The notes under the pieces: model-generated
The model's database searches: none
What the model was told of the DNA's origin: nothing
What the model saw: only the letters and a program-made list of their open reading frames with translations
Assembly (NCBI GenBank): GCA_021785795.1
Contig: JAJYEK010000160.1
Span: 1 to 8,557, forward strand
Length of the DNA stretch: 8,557 bases
Origin: Pseudomonadota bacterium
GTDB lineage: Bacteria; Pseudomonadota; Gammaproteobacteria; Acidiferrobacterales; UBA6901
Direction: 5' to 3'
Shown here: one piece after another, positions 1 through 5,670 of the stretch
How the letters are laid out: each line of letters starts with the position of its first letter
Numbering within the stretch: the first letter of the stretch is position 1
Made by a program: the position numbers and the translations under genes

Positions 1-7
1 CGCTCCC

Positions 8-1072
8 ATGATTTCCAGAAAACAGGTCATTCAGCAGATGACCGCACGGGTACGTGCGCTGCTTGAGCAGGACAGCCTCCCCCCTTGGCGACGCCCCTGG
101 AAGACGGGCTACGGTTCCGGCGCGCCCTACAATCCGGTCACCGGGCGCCAGTACCACGGAATGAACAGCTTCGACCTCGCCTTGTCCGCGGCACTGACGG
201 GTTACGACGATCCGCGCTGGATCGGTTACCGGCAGGCGGCCCAGAACGGCTGGCAGGTCCGGGCGGGCGAACACGGCACATCCATCTATCTCCCGGTGAC
301 GGTCCGCGCCGACAAAAACGAGACCGAAAGCAGCCCGGACGCGCCTTCCGGACTCCCCGCGGGGGAGGGCTCCGAAAAGAAGAGGTCGTTTCTCCTGTTC
401 AAGGTAGTCAAGGTATTCAACGCCGCGCAGATCGACGGCATCCCGACGCTTGTTCCGGCGATGCCCGGGGATGCGCAGGCGAATGACGCCATGCAAAGCG
501 CCAGGCAAAGCCGGGTCATCGAGGCGGTCGCCTCGGTCATGGGGGTTTCGATGAAGGAATCCCCGCAGGACCGCGCGTTCTATCACGTTCCGTCCGACCA
601 GATCATCACGCCGCCGCGCGATGCGTTCCTGTCCGATGCGCATTTCGAATCAACGCGGCTTCACGAGCTCGCGCACGCGAGCGGGCATCCTTCGCGCCTC
701 GCGCGGACTTACGGCAAAACCTTCGTTGACCCCGAGTATGCCGCCGAAGAGGTCGTCGCCGAGATCACCGCCTGGATCCTGTCCCTCGAATGGGGCATCA
801 GCTTCACGGGCGAGAATCCGGAGGATGCCTCACTGCAGGACGGGCAGTTCGCGCTCTACGCGGCCACCTGGGCAAAGCGCATCAACACGGAAGACGGCCT
901 CGAGCATGCCGTGTCACAGGCGCTCAAGGCAACGCAATACCTCGGACAGCAGCACGCCAATGCCGTGGCAACCGGGCTGATCGAGGAGATGCCGGAGCTT
1001 CGCGCGGACTTCGAGCCGCGCGCGCCGGCAGGACCCGCGGAAGAAGACCTCCCCGCGCTCACCCCGCACTGA
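8..1072 (+). CDS. ardC: ArdC-family antirestriction protein (ssDNA-binding domain plus zinc metallopeptidase-like domain)
   Basis: This 354-residue protein has the two-part ArdC architecture. The N-terminal half (about residues 1-145) matches the DUF1738/ArdC ssDNA-binding domain: a PPWRRPW segment near residue 25, then NPVTGRQYHGMN, WIGYRQA, a GEHGTSIYLPV strand and VFNAAQIDGIP. The C-terminal half carries the metallopeptidase motif HELAHASGH (H219, E220, H223, with H227 following) and a downstream EEVVAE helix (residues 247-252) that probably supplies another metal ligand. In the known family, ArdC protects incoming conjugative DNA from host restriction, so it acts in the recipient cytoplasm. 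It is the first gene of a five-gene operon. The charged stretch at residues 100-125 looks like an insertion between strands. The frame stays open to the left edge and the ribosome site is cut off, so the ATG at 8 is likely but not proven. No promoter is visible. The family call is firm; activity is inferred from intact motifs. Confidence 0.9.
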   Translation: MISRKQVIQQMTARVRALLEQDSLPPWRRPWKTGYGSGAPYNPVTGRQYHGMNSFDLALSAALTGYDDPRWIGYRQAAQNGWQVRAGEHGTSIYLPVTVRADKNETESSPDAPSGLPAGEGSEKKRSFLLFKVVKVFNAAQIDGIPTLVPAMPGDAQANDAMQSARQSRVIEAVASVMGVSMKESPQDRAFYHVPSDQIITPPRDAFLSDAHFESTRLHELAHASGHPSRLARTYGKTFVDPEYAAEEVVAEITAWILSLEWGISFTGENPEDASLQDGQFALYAATWAKRINTEDGLEHAVSQALKATQYLGQQHANAVATGLIEEMPELRADFEPRAPAGPAEEDLPALTPH

Positions 1073-1085
1073 ACAGGAACCCGTC

Positions 1086-1382
1086 ATGAACGTTTCGAAC
1101 CCCGTCGTCCGTCAACGCATCCGCGCGCTGCACCGCCGCGGGTACGGCATACTCTGTCTGTGCGACTGTCTTGCCGCGGACCGCTCTGCGCATCCCGACA
1201 CCGGGTATGTCCTCGAGGACCCCGACGAACACCTGATCGGGGACGATACGGGCCTCCCGCAGGTCTTCTCGAGCGAACAGGGGGCGATGAGCGCGGCGCA
1301 CGAACGCGGCCTCGCCGCCACGGTGCTGCGCTTCACGCTCACCGATCTCGACGGGGCGACCTGGACGGAGGACCTCGCATGA
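1086..1382 (+). CDS. Small acidic hypothetical protein, 98 residues
   Basis: I do not recognise this protein. It starts 13 bases after the ardC stop, with AGGA at 1075-1078 spaced 7 bases from the ATG, and its stop overlaps the next start (ATGA at 1379-1382), so it is translationally coupled within the operon. The first 20 residues are basic (VRQRIRALHRRGYG) and the rest is acidic, with a DPDEHLIGDD patch near the middle and an LTDLDGATWTEDLA tail. That gives roughly 15 acidic to 8 basic residues. No signal peptide, membrane segment or known motif is visible. The CLCDC cluster (about residues 24-28) could bind metal or be incidental. Its position behind ardC suggests a role in establishment or anti-defence, but that is context only. 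That it is a real gene is well supported by spacing and ribosome sites; its function is unknown. Confidence 0.75.
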   Translation: MNVSNPVVRQRIRALHRRGYGILCLCDCLAADRSAHPDTGYVLEDPDEHLIGDDTGLPQVFSSEQGAMSAAHERGLAATVLRFTLTDLDGATWTEDLA

Positions 1383-1840
1383 ACGCATCCGCAATCAGCG
1401 CCCGCCGCGCTTACAGTATCGACCTGCAGCGTTACGCGCTGCCGGACGCAGCACGCATCTCGGACGTGCGGCTTGCCTGCGCGCTGCGCATGGAGAGCGC
1501 CGATTCCTCCATCGACCTGCTGGAGGTCGTCGACGAGCGCACGGGGGAGGAATACATCCTGCGTCTGTGTGGAACAGTATCGGTCGTCCATGCGGGGCGC
1601 GCGTTTCGCGCAGCCGCGGAGGAAATTTCCGCTGAGATGATCACCACCCTTGAACTGCGCGCAGAGGAGCGCGACGAAGACATCGAACTGCTCCACACCC
1701 CCTGGTTCGAATGGGTGGACAGCAACGGCGACCTCGCGAGCGTACCGCTTGAATCCATCCGGACCGACCCGGCGCTCGAGGCAGCCGCGTTCCTCGCATT
1801 CTTCGATGCGCTGGAAAAAGCAACGCATCCTGCTCCATAA
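1379..1840 (+). CDS. Acidic hypothetical protein, 153 residues
   Basis: I do not recognise this protein. The reading frame is open further upstream, but the start at 1379 is preferred. It overlaps the previous stop in an ATGA junction and has GGAGG at 1367-1371 with a 7-base spacer. The product (MNASAISARRAYSIDLQRY...) is strongly acidic, with about 29 Asp/Glu against 14 Arg/Lys. Acidic clusters lie in the middle (ELRAEERDEDIELL) and in WFEWVDSNGDLASVPLE. It looks soluble and alpha/beta, with no signal peptide or membrane span. The VDERTGEEYILRL segment resembles a beta-hairpin. The next gene follows after 10 bases. Small, very acidic proteins of mobile elements are sometimes DNA mimics that block restriction enzymes (ArdA, Ocr). 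The charge and the ardC neighbour permit that idea, but nothing in the sequence shows homology to those families. Confidence 0.75.
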   Translation: MNASAISARRAYSIDLQRYALPDAARISDVRLACALRMESADSSIDLLEVVDERTGEEYILRLCGTVSVVHAGRAFRAAAEEISAEMITTLELRAEERDEDIELLHTPWFEWVDSNGDLASVPLESIRTDPALEAAAFLAFFDALEKATHPAP

Positions 1841-1850
1841 GGAGACCGCC

Positions 1851-2150
1851 ATGGCGCTGGTGATTTACCATGATCAGCACGGGATTTATCTTGGCTCCTG
1901 CATGGGGCTCGGTTTCTGGTCGAACATCGATCCATGCGGACAAAGCGCGGCGGCGACCTTTCCCGATGTGCAATCCGCGGAGGAATTCATGGCGACATGG
2001 GAAGACGGGCGCCCCGAGGGGGTGCGTCTCGTTGATGTGCCAGCCGATGCGCGGGGATACGCCTCGATCGACGCCTGCGTCCTGGCGGGGCTGCCTCCCT
2101 GGATGGACGCGGGCACTCCTGCCGGCAATTCACCTTCATCCCCCAGTTGA
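1851..2150 (+). CDS. Small hypothetical protein, 99 residues, of mobile-element type
   Basis: The ATG at 1851 is chosen because GGAG at 1841-1844 sits directly after the preceding TAA (1838-1840) with a 6-base spacer. The frame open upstream of it belongs to the previous gene's shadow. The protein begins MALVIYHDQHGIYLGSCMGLGFWSNIDPCGQ and continues with TFPDVQSAEEFMATWEDG and YASIDACVLAGLPPWMD. It is acidic, with only three Arg and no Lys. It has no signal peptide or membrane segment, although the GLGFW stretch is hydrophobic. The last dozen residues (GTPAGNSPSSPS) look like a disordered tail. From memory, short proteins opening with a 'YLG-C-GLGFWS-DP-GQ' pattern occur as conserved hypotheticals on conjugative elements, but I cannot verify this here and no function is known. 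The stop overlaps the ribosome site of the next gene, so the two are tightly coupled. Confidence 0.72.
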   Translation: MALVIYHDQHGIYLGSCMGLGFWSNIDPCGQSAAATFPDVQSAEEFMATWEDGRPEGVRLVDVPADARGYASIDACVLAGLPPWMDAGTPAGNSPSSPS

Positions 2151-2160
2151 GGAGCAGACC

Positions 2161-2622
2161 ATGGAGCCCTCGGCAAGACTTCGCGCAGCCATGAAAATGG
2201 ACCTGATCCGCCCATTCCTGTCCGCGTCGCAGATCGGCGCGATGGCGGAGGGCACCCGCGGCAGCGACGGGGATTTTTTTCTTGGGAAATTCCTGGAACT
2301 CGGAACGCTGATCGAAAACATGCCCGCGACCTATGCCCAGAGCGGCGCGGGCGACCAGACCGTCATGTACCTGCACTATTTTCTCGGTGATTGCCACTGG
2401 TACATCTGCGAGAAGGACGTCGAGGACGGGGTAAGCCAGGCGTCGGGTTACGGCATGCTGCATGGGGACCTCGAGTGTGCCGAGATGGGCTATGTCTCGA
2501 TCACCGAACTCATCACCTGCGGCGCGCAGCTTGACCTGCATTTCGTGCCCGCGACGCTCGGGGCTGTCAAGGCAGACCTTGAGCGGCGCTATGGCGCGCC
2601 CGGTCCGTCGGCGGGACGCTGA
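2161..2622 (+). CDS. DUF2958 domain protein, 153 residues
   Basis: The ATG at 2161 is preceded by GAGGAG (2149-2154) with a 6-base spacer; this site overlaps the stop of the previous gene. The product matches the pattern of the DUF2958 family. It has an N-terminal helical region (LIRPFLSASQIGAMAEG), a central strand pair with an aromatic-acid core (YLHYFLGDCHWYICEKDVEDGVSQASGYGMLHGDLECAEMGYVSITEL, about residues 68-116) and the C-terminal DLHFVPATLG motif. DUF2958 proteins are common on conjugative plasmids and ICEs, often near antirestriction genes; their biochemical role is unknown. The protein is acidic and cytoplasmic, with no membrane segment. It is the last gene of the ardC operon and is followed by a terminator at about 2659-2694. 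The family assignment is from motif memory, not a search. Confidence 0.78.
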   Translation: MEPSARLRAAMKMDLIRPFLSASQIGAMAEGTRGSDGDFFLGKFLELGTLIENMPATYAQSGAGDQTVMYLHYFLGDCHWYICEKDVEDGVSQASGYGMLHGDLECAEMGYVSITELITCGAQLDLHFVPATLGAVKADLERRYGAPGPSAGR

Positions 2623-2658
2623 ATCGGGGACCGGACCGTCCGCCTGACGGGGTAACCG

Positions 2659-2694
2659 CCGGGCGGACGGGTCCCGCCCGGGTCTAGCTTTTTT
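2659..2694 (+). terminator. Rho-independent-like terminator of the ardC operon, with a competing hairpin
   Basis: An 8-bp GC stem pairs CCGGGCGG (2659-2666) with CCGCCCGG (2674-2681) around a 7-base loop, and a T6 run follows at 2689-2694, 7 bases past the stem. The offset of the T run is larger than ideal. A second, mutually exclusive hairpin pairs GGACCGTCCGCC (2633-2644) with 2662-2674, with one bulged G. The element lies between the operon's last stop (2622) and the end of the convergent minus-strand gene, and the T run lies inside that gene's last codons. Read on the minus strand there is no U tract, so it should act mainly on plus-strand transcripts. Confidence 0.5.
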
Positions 2695-3340
2695 CCGGCA
2701 CGCCACGGACGAGCGCATCGCGCGGTGCCAGGATTGAGCCATAACGTAGCGGCGAGGCAACCATCTCTTCGGACGGAATGAGCCTGTCCTGCCAGTACCC
2801 GTTGCTCCAGACGGTGGGCGGGGAGCTTGCGTTCTCGCGCTTCAGCAGGTCGCGCAACGCCTCGCGCCCGGAAAGTGTGCGGTAACACAAAGACCTCGCC
2901 CCATCGCATCCGACCAGCGCCATCACCACGATGGCCGCGGAAAACGGCTGACAGGACAGGGACGCGATGTATTCGCCCAGAATGGCGTTGATGGCATCCA
3001 GGGAAAGCCGTCCCGCGAGCGCCCGCCGGACAAAACAGGCGCAGCGCTCGAAAATCCGGCGCCGTTGCCGCGAACTTCGCAGCCACACGATGTCGTGCTC
3101 CGTATGGCTCTGGAATTCGATGGCGAAGTTCCTGCACGCCACCCGTTGCTGCAGCGTTTCCATAATCAGACTCAGCATGGCGAGAAACAGGTCGGCGTCC
3201 GCTCCGGAAAGCCGGAAGGCGGCGGTGAACCGCGGCAGGTCGTCCTCCTCGTCCCGGTGCCAGACCTCAAGCGCCCGTTCATGGCGCAGCATGATTGCGC
3301 TCTGCCGGCGCGACGGTTTTAAAGCGGATCGAAATCTCAT
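2684..3340 (-). CDS. Hypothetical protein, 218 residues, unrecognised
   Basis: I do not recognise this protein. The ATG at 3340 is supported by an AGGAG 8 bases upstream on the minus strand. The product has a basic N terminus (MRFRSALKPSRRQS) and then an acidic WHRDEEDDLPRF patch. A largely helical middle follows (LFLAMLSLIMETLQQRVACRNF, RRRIFERCACFVRRALAG). Next is a moderately hydrophobic segment (FSAAIVVMALVGC) that is probably a buried helix rather than a membrane span. The C-terminal region holds TVWSNGYWQDRLIPSEEMV. There are six cysteines, two of them in CAC. No DNA-binding or enzymatic motif is clear. It converges on the ardC operon, with its stop inside that operon's terminator, and lies downstream of the beta-helix lipoprotein gene with a 252-base structured gap between them. 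That gap and the DnaA-box-like pair in it make a plasmid-maintenance role conceivable, but nothing in the protein supports this directly. Confidence 0.65.
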   Translation of the reverse strand: MRFRSALKPSRRQSAIMLRHERALEVWHRDEEDDLPRFTAAFRLSGADADLFLAMLSLIMETLQQRVACRNFAIEFQSHTEHDIVWLRSSRQRRRIFERCACFVRRALAGRLSLDAINAILGEYIASLSCQPFSAAIVVMALVGCDGARSLCYRTLSGREALRDLLKRENASSPPTVWSNGYWQDRLIPSEEMVASPLRYGSILAPRDALVRGVPEKS

Positions 3341-3439
3341 GATGGAAGCTCCTGTTGGGTTGCAGGCCGCCCCGATGGGCCGCCAATACTCCCCTTAGGC
3401 CCCCTTCAGAATTCGCAGCGGGACCCACGATCGCCAACT

Positions 3440-3477
3440 GGAGCCTGCCTGTTTTGCAGGCAAACCTGTCCGGCTCC
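3440..3477. repeat. Nested inverted repeats upstream of the 218-residue gene
   Basis: An outer pair GGAGCC (3440-3445) / GGCTCC (3472-3477) encloses an inner pair TGCCTG (3446-3451) / CAGGCA (3457-3462) with a TTTTG loop. The left arms are contiguous, so the whole can form a 12-bp stem with a 9-base bulge on one side. It lies about 100 bases upstream of the minus-strand ATG at 3340. It could be a leader RNA structure, an operator, or part of a replication or processing site. No function is assigned. Confidence 0.45.
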
Positions 3478-3514
3478 GGCTGTTTCCGGTGAATCCTTGA
3501 TATTGAACACAGGG

Positions 3515-3537
3515 TTATCCACAGAAAATGTGGACAA
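3515..3537. promoter_or_regulatory. Inverted pair of DnaA-box-like 9-mers
   Basis: TTATCCACA (3515-3523) equals the classic DnaA box consensus TTATNCACA. After a 5-base spacer GAAAA, TGTGGACAA (3529-3537) reads TTGTCCACA on the other strand, one base off. The two form a near-perfect head-to-head dyad in a 252-base gene-free stretch (3341-3592). Known uses of such boxes are replication origins and DnaA-controlled promoters. Neither a Rep gene nor iterons are visible in the window, so the site is a candidate only. Confidence 0.5.
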
Positions 3538-3538
3538 C

Positions 3539-3591
3539 GGAGGGCATAGAACAAGCCCTCCTGATCGTGAGGCTGACGGGACTGAATCCCG
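3539..3591 (-). terminator. Two successive hairpins just after the beta-helix lipoprotein gene
   Basis: Reading the minus strand past the stop codon (3595-3593), the first hairpin is CGGGA/TCCCG (3591-3587 with 3581-3577, 5-base loop). The second is GGAGGGC/GCCCTCC (3561-3555 with 3545-3539, 9-base loop). Neither is followed by a U run, so they may protect the 3' end or act with Rho rather than as an intrinsic terminator. The second hairpin directly abuts the DnaA-box-like pair. Confidence 0.35.
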
Positions 3592-3592
3592 A

Positions 3593-5413
3593 CTAGGGTA
3601 TCTGCGACCCTACGGTCGCGAGTACGCCTGGCGAGGTGCCGGCCCGGTAATCGTTGGTCGCGGCATCCCGGAAAAGCGGCGAGAGGCTGCTCCAGGCAAG
3701 CACCTGCGGGTTCTGATCGATGTCGGTGCCACTCAAATCCGGGCCCGCCAGCGGGGCACCGTTGAGCGTCACCAAAGGCGTGCTGGTATAAAGATTGCCG
3801 GTGAAACTGATGGCACTGTAGCTTCCCGCCTCCTCCTGCAGGAAATCCGGCATGGCGGAGTAATAAGGATTGCTGGCATCGAGCGCGAAGAGATACTCGC
3901 CTTCGGCATCCGGCCAGGTGCCGTTGTCGTACCAGGTCTGTCCGGCGGTATTGACGCCCCCGCCCGTGTAGCCGCCCGGCAGCACACGGTGCGCAACGCC
4001 GGCCCCGGTCGTGACGAAGACGTTATCGTCGACGACGTCGTTGAATCCGCCGTAATGCACCGTGGCATCGCTCGCCGCACCGATGATGGTGTTGTTCGAG
4101 ACCGTCATGTTGTCCGCATTGCCGAGGAAGCGGTCCGTGATCGCGATTCCGAACTGGATGCCGTCCTGCAGGGTTTGCGCGCCGCCGGAATAGATGATGT
4201 TGTTGCGGATGAGCGTCGGACTGGCCATCGTCCCGGAGACCGGTATCCTGATGCCGGTTTGCACGTTGTAGACCACGTTCGAAAGCACATACCAGGGACC
4301 GACCGCGGGCTCCTTGTTGGCGATGCCGCGCAGGCAGCCATGGACCACATTCGCGTAGAAGTACACGTTGCTGTCGGGCGGCGCCGTGTAGCCCGCCATC
4401 TGCGCCGCGGTGAGGCTGTTGACGTTGGTCACCGAAGAGAGGTTCGCCTCGGTGGTGTAATACTGGTCGTTTTCGCTGTAGGTGCAGCCGACATTCGTAT
4501 CGTCGGCCACTGGGCCCGGCATGTCGTAGGAGGTCACGGTGGTACCCGAATACTGCGCCAGCCCGTGAATGTTATTGCCAATGATGAAATCGTCGTAGTC
4601 CCCGCCCGTGAGCCGCATCACACCCACGATCCCCACGTTGTCCTGCGTGCCGGACAGGGCGACATTGTGCAGATCATTGTGATACAGCACATCGCCACGC
4701 GCGGCGAGCCAGAAAATCCGGTCAAGCGCGTTGCGTGCATCGATATTCTCGAACGTCCAGTACGCCTGGGGCCAGATTGCCGCCGAGCGGTTGCCGGCCG
4801 GCACCGAGGTCTGGTCCTGAAAATCAAGGATCGCCACCTGTCCGGTGGACCAGTCGAGCGCCGCCGGATCGGTTTCGACGACAATCGGGTCTGCCTGGGT
4901 CCCGGAGTTGGTGGGCATCAGCCCGTCCACGGACTCGCCAAACGCGCTCGCCATGCTCGCCATCTCGTAAGTGCCGGGCTCGAGCAGGATGTGTTCGCCT
5001 GCGGTGGCGTTGTCGACCACCGCGATCAGGTTGCGGTAAGGGTCCGCCTGGGTTCCCGACCCGGACTGGCTTGCGCCCGTGGCGGTATAGCTTATGGGCG
5101 GGGACACGTAGACCGTCGTGAGCGCCGCCGGAGGGGTGAGGCTCACGCCCGCGGATGTCATGGCCGAGGCAATGAGGCTCTGGTCCGCGGGAGCGCCCGC
5201 GAACGCCGGGATCGACGGGTCGGGTCCGACGAAAATGGATGACGCGCCCGGCACCGCCGGCGCGGGCGCTCCGGCCACAGGCGCGACCGTCGGGCTTGCG
5301 GCATTCGGCACGGAGGAAGCGGCTCGGGAGCCGGCCTTGCAGCCGGACAGAACAAGAAGCAGGGACAGCGTCGATAAAGCCGCGGGGCAGCGCTTTCGAG
5401 GACGGCGCGTCAC
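3593..5413 (-). CDS. Right-handed parallel beta-helix lipoprotein, 606 residues
   Basis: The GTG at 5413 is chosen over the longer GTG at 5470. It has AGGAGG at 5425-5420 with a 6-base spacer and yields a proper lipoprotein signal: basic MTRRPRKR, a hydrophobic core, then lipobox LSGC with Cys25. Lys26 follows, which by the Lol rule favours the outer membrane. Residues 30-58 are an Ala/Pro/Val-rich linker. From about residue 101 the protein has the standard opening of pectate-lyase-like beta-helices (YVSPP...GSGTQADPYRNL...AGEHILLEPGTYEM). Many Asn-rich rungs follow (FIIGNNIHG, ANVVHGCLRGI, SNVVYNVQTGIRI, IRNNIIYSGG, VSNNTIIG). It ends with a typical SPLFRDAATNDYRAGTSPG segment. Such folds bind or cleave polysaccharides; no catalytic residues can be assigned, so adhesin, polysaccharide binder and lyase all remain possible. 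It is unlike a standard conjugation gene and may be cargo. It has its own promoter region at about 5433-5472. Confidence 0.85.
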   Translation of the reverse strand: MTRRPRKRCPAALSTLSLLLVLSGCKAGSRAASSVPNAASPTVAPVAGAPAPAVPGASSIFVGPDPSIPAFAGAPADQSLIASAMTSAGVSLTPPAALTTVYVSPPISYTATGASQSGSGTQADPYRNLIAVVDNATAGEHILLEPGTYEMASMASAFGESVDGLMPTNSGTQADPIVVETDPAALDWSTGQVAILDFQDQTSVPAGNRSAAIWPQAYWTFENIDARNALDRIFWLAARGDVLYHNDLHNVALSGTQDNVGIVGVMRLTGGDYDDFIIGNNIHGLAQYSGTTVTSYDMPGPVADDTNVGCTYSENDQYYTTEANLSSVTNVNSLTAAQMAGYTAPPDSNVYFYANVVHGCLRGIANKEPAVGPWYVLSNVVYNVQTGIRIPVSGTMASPTLIRNNIIYSGGAQTLQDGIQFGIAITDRFLGNADNMTVSNNTIIGAASDATVHYGGFNDVVDDNVFVTTGAGVAHRVLPGGYTGGGVNTAGQTWYDNGTWPDAEGEYLFALDASNPYYSAMPDFLQEEAGSYSAISFTGNLYTSTPLVTLNGAPLAGPDLSGTDIDQNPQVLAWSSLSPLFRDAATNDYRAGTSPGVLATVGSQIP

Positions 5414-5419
5414 GGATGA

Positions 5420-5425
5420 CCTCCT
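5420..5425 (-). promoter_or_regulatory. Strong Shine-Dalgarno that decides the GTG start at 5413
   Basis: On the minus strand AGGAGG (5425-5420) precedes the GTG at 5413 by 6 bases. The alternative in-frame GTG at 5470 has no purine-rich site upstream and would put a polar, Asn-rich leader in front of the lipoprotein signal. The downstream start is therefore preferred. Confidence 0.75.
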
Positions 5426-5432
5426 GTCGGCA

Positions 5433-5472
5433 ATGTGAGATAAGTAATTATTATTATCAGTATAACTCACAT
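5433..5472 (-). promoter_or_regulatory. AT-rich promoter island framed by an inverted repeat (candidate operator)
   Basis: The arms ATGTGAGATAAG (5433-5444) and, on the opposite strand, ATGTGAGTTATA (5472-5461) match at 9 of 12 positions, with the first seven identical. The interior is the most AT-rich stretch in the window. A -10-like TATACT lies on the minus strand at 5464-5459, inside one arm. It would place a transcript start about 40 bases before the GTG at 5413. No good -35 box is visible, which fits a promoter that needs an activator. The half-sites resemble TGTGA/TCACA, but the spacing is far too wide for a single CRP site. Confidence 0.45.
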
Positions 5473-5548
5473 GCTCGGCGCTGGAAGGTCCTCGTTATTG
5501 TCCGCGCGGGGGGGGTGCCGGGCAAAGTTCAAGAGGAGAACCCGCGGG

Positions 5549-5554
5549 TATAAT
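5549..5554 (+). promoter_or_regulatory. Isolated perfect TATAAT on the plus strand
   Basis: A consensus -10 hexamer points right, toward the 3' end of the minus-strand coupling-protein-like gene. The upstream region offers only a weak -35 (TTCAAG, 5528-5533). No convincing plus-strand gene follows. If active it would make an antisense RNA over the convergent gene's end. It could equally be chance. Confidence 0.2.
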
Positions 5555-5670
5555 ACAGCCGTGCGCATGGACGCAGCCATTCTGCGGCGCGCCCTGGCGA
5601 TTTTGTGGGCCACGGCAAACCCGGATGCGGATCCGGAATCGGGATCACCCAAGCCCTATGGCGGCGGCGG

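Noticed and set aside
1112..1852. 246-codon minus-strand frame under the ardC operon
   Set aside because: It is antisense to three well-spaced plus-strand genes, its product is Arg/Cys/Ser-rich without motifs, and it has no upstream ribosome site context.
1987..2760. 257-codon minus-strand frame across the DUF2958 gene
   Set aside because: It overlaps a recognised family gene and the end of the convergent gene; its composition is that of a GC-rich shadow frame.
3497..5242. 581-codon open frame on the plus strand, opposite the beta-helix lipoprotein gene
   Set aside because: Its product is an Arg/His/Val-rich shadow with no domain. The minus-strand frame has a ribosome site, a lipoprotein signal and beta-helix rungs, so it is the real gene.
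5433..5472. CRP binding site from the TGTGA / TCACA halves
   Set aside because: The halves are separated by about 28 bases instead of 6, so a single CRP dimer could not bind both.
5621..5636. CCGGAT / ATCCGG hairpin after the coupling-protein-like gene as a terminator
   Set aside because: The stem is only 6 bp and is not followed by a U run on the minus strand, so it is too weak to call.
5467..5652. 61-codon minus-strand frame between the coupling-like gene and the beta-helix gene
   Set aside because: It has only a GTG start with no ribosome site, low-complexity composition and no motif; the region is better explained as promoter and leader sequence.
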